Assembly: GCF_014650815.1 (NCBI RefSeq)
Contig: NZ_BMVR01000001.1
Location: 62,001-126,000 of the forward strand
Source of the DNA: Streptomyces flavofungini
GTDB lineage: Bacteria; Actinomycetota; Actinomycetes; Streptomycetales; Streptomycetaceae
DNA: 64,000 bases
Direction of reading: 5' to 3'
In this document: piece by piece, positions 61,681 through 64,000 of the stretch
How positions within the stretch are numbered: the stretch's first letter is position 1
Layout: every line of letters begins with the position of its first letter
Made by a program: the position numbers and the translations under genes
Notes under the pieces: model-generated
Database searches by the model: none
Told to the model about the DNA's origin: nothing
The model's input: the letters and a program-made list of their open reading frames with translations, nothing else

Positions 61681-61727
61681 CTACATCGTGGCTGGTCGCG
61701 CAGTGCCCCGCGCCCCTTTGGGGCGCG
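61681..61727. repeat. Streptomyces intergenic repeat with hairpin
   Basis: CATCGTGGCTGGTCGCGCAG followed by TGCCCCGCGCCCCTTTGGGGCGCG is a form of a repeat I recall in many Streptomyces intergenic regions. Its end is a palindrome (CGCGCCCC TTT GGGGCGCG, 61709-61727). Lying between convergent genes, it can also act as the terminator for both. Confidence 0.6.
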
Positions 61728-61760
61728 TCCTGCGGGCGCGGCCTGCGAGGCGCCCCTGGA

Positions 61761-62768
61761 CTACTCGCGGCCTGCCGACGCGAACGTCATGTCCGCGTAG
61801 CGGTTCCCTGATACCCGGGCCGCGATCGGCTCCAGGAGAGCCAGGTCGGCGGGTGTCAGCTCGACCCTCGTCGCCGCCGTGTTCTCCTCCAGGCGGGTGC
61901 GCTTGCGGGTGCCGGGGATGGGGACCACCGGCAGGCCGTGGCTGCCGGACCGCTGCTGCACCCAGGCCAGGGCTGTCTGGGCCGGGGTCGCCCCGTGCGC
62001 GGCGGCCACCGTGCGGATCGGGTCCAGGAGGGCCGCGTTCGCCTCGGCGTTGGCGCCGGTGAAGCGGGGCTGCTGGCGGCGGAAGTCGCCCTCGGTCAGC
62101 TCCTTGTCGGCGCTGACGAAGGAGCCGGTCAGGAAGCCGCGGCCGAGCGGGGAGTACGGGACGAGGGTCACGCCGAGCTCGGCGGCGGCCGGGACCACGG
62201 CGCGCTCGATGTCGCGGCTGAACAGCGACCACTCCGACTGCAGGGCCGCGATCGGGTGCACGGCGTGCGCGGCACGCAGCTCGTCACCGGTGACCTCGCT
62301 GAGCCCGAGCTGCTTGACCTTGCCCGCGGCGACCAGCTCCGCCAGCACGCCGACCGTCTCCTCGATCGGCACCTTCGGGTCGCGGCGGTGCAGGTAGTAG
62401 AGGTCGATCACGTCCACGCCGAGGCGGCTCAGGCTGGCGTCGACGCAGGCGCGGAGGTACTCCGGCGCGTTGTTGATGATCCGCTTCGTCGAGTCGGCCG
62501 GGTCGATGGCCAGGGCGCACTTCGTGGCGATGACGACCTCGTCGCGGTGCGCCGCGAAGAACGGCGCGAGGAACTTCTCGTTCTCGCCGCTCGCGTACGC
62601 GTCGGCGGTGTCGTAGAGCGTGACGCCCAGGTCGAGTGCCCGCTCCAACGTGGCCCGGGCCTCGTCGGCGTCCGTGGGGCCGTACGCGAAGCTCATGCCC
62701 ATGCAGCCGAGCCCCTGGACACCGACCTCGGGGCCCGCCGTGCCGAGCCGTGCGGTGGTGATCTTCAC
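61761..62768 (-). CDS. Aldo/keto reductase
   Basis: The 335-residue NADPH-dependent reductase has a TIM-barrel start LGTAGPEVGVQGLGCMGMSFAYG, the catalytic Asp/Tyr in LYDTADAYASGENEKFL, Lys in VVIATKCAL and His in IDLYYLHRRDPKVPIEETV. Later come LQSEWSLFSRDIE, TLVPYSPLGRGFLTG and the cofactor segment VPIPGTRKRTRLEENTAA. It reduces aldehydes or ketones in the cytoplasm (AKR13-like, similar to YakC). A MerR regulator gene lies 74 bp upstream on the same strand. Confidence 0.93.
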   Translation of the reverse strand: MKITTARLGTAGPEVGVQGLGCMGMSFAYGPTDADEARATLERALDLGVTLYDTADAYASGENEKFLAPFFAAHRDEVVIATKCALAIDPADSTKRIINNAPEYLRACVDASLSRLGVDVIDLYYLHRRDPKVPIEETVGVLAELVAAGKVKQLGLSEVTGDELRAAHAVHPIAALQSEWSLFSRDIERAVVPAAAELGVTLVPYSPLGRGFLTGSFVSADKELTEGDFRRQQPRFTGANAEANAALLDPIRTVAAAHGATPAQTALAWVQQRSGSHGLPVVPIPGTRKRTRLEENTAATRVELTPADLALLEPIAARVSGNRYADMTFASAGRE

Positions 62769-62842
62769 TGGTTCCGTGCCTCCGCTGAGGGTCTGGAGTA
62801 GCCGTTGTTCCGGAACAGCCGGGGTTCAGGAGCAGCCGGGCT

Positions 62843-63298
62843 TCAGGAGTAGATGTCGATCTTGTGGTCGAGGACGGCGAGCGTGCCCTGGAGCTCCGCG
62901 ATCCGGGCCCGGACGTCGTGGCGGGTGCGCTCCAGGAGCTCCCGGCGCTGCGCGAAGGTCTGCTCGCCCTCGCGCACCAGCTCCGCGTACCGCACCATGT
63001 CGGCGACCGGCATGCCGGTCAGGCGCAGCTTGCCGACCAGGGTGAGCCAGTCCAGATCGCGGTTGCGGTAGCGGCGCTGGCCCGTGTGGGAGCGGTCGAT
63101 GTGCGGCATCAGGCCGATCCGCTCGTACCAGCGCAGGGTGTGCGCGGTCAGTCCGGTCACCGCGACGACCTCGCTGATCGTGTAGTGGTCCTGCCCGTCC
63201 GGGCGCGGATGGGCGGGCGGGGGCGGGCAGATCTCGGGCCCGCCCTGGTCGCGGGCGGGGGCGGGGGTGGGTGCGGGGGTGGTCTCCATCACCGTCAT
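62843..63298 (-). CDS. MerR-family transcriptional regulator
   Basis: This 151-residue protein has a Pro-rich start (about 1-36), then a winged helix (YTISEVVAVTGLTAHTLRWYERIGLMPHIDRSHTGQRRYRNRDLDWL). A short dimer coiled coil follows (FAQRRELLERTRHDVRARIAELQGTLAVLDHKIDIYS). No metal-binding cysteines are present, so it belongs to the non-metal MerR group that often controls a neighbouring aldo/keto reductase. The start ATG at 63298 is very close to the operator, so the transcript may have almost no leader. Confidence 0.9.
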   Translation of the reverse strand: MTVMETTPAPTPAPARDQGGPEICPPPPAHPRPDGQDHYTISEVVAVTGLTAHTLRWYERIGLMPHIDRSHTGQRRYRNRDLDWLTLVGKLRLTGMPVADMVRYAELVREGEQTFAQRRELLERTRHDVRARIAELQGTLAVLDHKIDIYS

Positions 63299-63316
63299 GG
63301 CCCCCACGCTAGAACC

Positions 63317-63333
63317 CTTGAGCGCACTCCAAG
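63317..63333. promoter_or_regulatory. MerR-type operator in the merR promoter
   Basis: On the minus strand CTTGGAGTGCGCTCAAG resembles the dyad recurring before aldo/keto-reductase-linked merR genes: GAG-TGCG-CTC centre with CTTG/CAAG ends and one extra base on one side. It lies 19 bp before the merR start and 80 bp from the divergent GNAT gene. Confidence 0.55.
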
Positions 63334-63412
63334 CAAGGGCATTCGAGAAGATCGCCGGACGCGGGGGAAATCCGCGGGACGGCGCCGGGGTCCGCTGACT
63401 ACCGTGCGGCCC

Positions 63413-63910
63413 ATGAATCTCGTACGACGCGCCGCGGCGGCGGACGCCGAAGAAGTCATACGCCTGCGCCAGGTCATGATCGACTCCGTGTTCACCCTGG
63501 ACGGCACCCTGCCCACCACGTCCGTCACCGACTGGCACGCCGCATCCATCCCCACCGTCCGCGAGCGCCTCGCCCACCCCGAGGGGAACTTCGCCGCGTT
63601 CGTCGTCGACCACCCCGAGCGGCCCGGCGGCCTCGCCGCGCTCGCCGTGGGCACCCTGGAGTACCGCATCGGGCGCGCGGGCAATCCGCACGGCCTCGCG
63701 GGCTATCTCTTCAGCGTCGCCACCGACCCCGGCACGCGCCGCCGGGGCTACTCCCGCGCCTGCGTGGAGGCGCTGCTCGACTGGTTCCGGGAGCGGGGCG
63801 CCGGGCAGGTCGACCTCACCGCGTCGCCCGAGGCCGAGCCGCTGTACGCGTCCCTCGGGTTCGTCCGCAAGCCCGACCCCTACATGCAGCTCAAACTCAA
63901 GGACGCTTAG
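63413..63910 (+). CDS. GNAT-family N-acetyltransferase
   Basis: The 165-residue protein has a GNAT fold: VRRAAAADAEEVIRLRQVM at the start, the acetyl-CoA loop in YLFSVATDPGTRRRGYSRACVEALLDWF (R-R-R-G-Y-S near 105-110) and the closing strand QVDLTASPEAEPLYASLGFVRKPDPYMQL. ATG 63413 begins the conserved part. It is divergent from the MerR gene. The acceptor is not known. Confidence 0.9.
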   Translation: MNLVRRAAAADAEEVIRLRQVMIDSVFTLDGTLPTTSVTDWHAASIPTVRERLAHPEGNFAAFVVDHPERPGGLAALAVGTLEYRIGRAGNPHGLAGYLFSVATDPGTRRRGYSRACVEALLDWFRERGAGQVDLTASPEAEPLYASLGFVRKPDPYMQLKLKDA

Positions 63911-63920
63911 GCTCGTACGC

Positions 63921-64000
63921 ATGCAGAGCCTGGCGTTGATCGAGAACTGGCCGGTCCCGACCGCTGCCGCCGCCGTCGTCCGCGCGGACGGCACCGTCGC
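63921..64000 (+). CDS. Serine hydrolase / beta-lactamase-fold protein, 5' end only
   Basis: From ATG 63921 the frame reads MQSLALIENWPVPTAAAAVV and continues RADGTV to the window edge. This is the usual beginning of streptomycete class-C beta-lactamase-like serine hydrolases (the SxxK motif would follow outside). It starts 10 bases after the GNAT stop, so it is probably in the same operon. Confidence 0.6.
   Translation, partial: MQSLALIENWPVPTAAAAVVRADGTV

Overview
The window is chromosomal DNA of a high-GC actinomycete, almost certainly a Streptomyces. GC is very high, codon third positions are nearly all G or C, GTG and TTG starts are common, and gene starts overlap stops as ATGA or GTGA. 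The gene content is typical of the genus: TerD paralogues, homodimeric pyruvate dehydrogenase E1, DUF3052, DUF4429, DUF1023, DUF4097 and DUF4383 proteins, and an I36 inhibitor. Two kinds of intergenic repeat common in Streptomyces are present. I see no insertion sequence, prophage or CRISPR array. There is one tRNA gene and no rRNA.

Layout, left. A cobalamin riboswitch (231-330) leads a five-gene operon (459-6326): two membrane-tethered secreted proteins followed by the T, fused A1-A2 and S components of an ECF vitamin transporter. The first secreted protein has the alpha/alpha-toroid repeat type used by intrinsic factor and transcobalamin. A secreted transglycosylase follows. A divergent thiolase and CYP125-like P450 flank two KstR-like sites. 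Next come a large membrane protein convergent with a GT87-PAP2 fusion, an MHS-type MFS transporter, an O-methyltransferase, and small genes including an FHA protein, a DUF1992 protein, a monooxygenase-fold protein, a gene remnant and a GNAT enzyme. A drug exporter with a C-terminal MarR-like domain lies head to head with a peptidoglycan-binding-domain gene that has three TTA codons.

Layout, middle (22-43 kb). Here are a HAD phosphatase, a GDT1/TMEM165 exporter behind a candidate Mn riboswitch, a secreted HNH nuclease, a PhoD-like phosphatase, a large FAD/NAD(P)-binding protein, DoxX, a Cu/Zn-SOD-like protein, a DedA protein and small hypotheticals. Two GlxA-type AraC regulators face away from a trypsin-like protease between them. 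A tRNA-Val region shows a decayed duplication and a truncated VOC gene. The aldolase/sugar-kinase pair eda-kdgK-like carries a 24-bp tandem repeat inside the kinase start.

Layout, right (43-64 kb). A Ter stress module holds a translationally coupled HAD, PRTase-TRSP-StiP-PELOTA fusion and CitE-like aldolase operon, a divergent TerD with a proline-rich tail, a TerA/TerD-like protein, a DUF475/TerC membrane protein and two TerD proteins. An AhpE-type peroxiredoxin and DUF3052 precede aceE. Then come a K+ channel, an I36 inhibitor, a TetR regulator, a DUF1023 hydrolase, a DUF4429-SHOCT protein, a MerR-aldo/keto reductase operon, a GNAT enzyme and the first codons of a serine hydrolase cut by the window edge.

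All assignments come from reading the sequence and from recalled family features. No database search was run.
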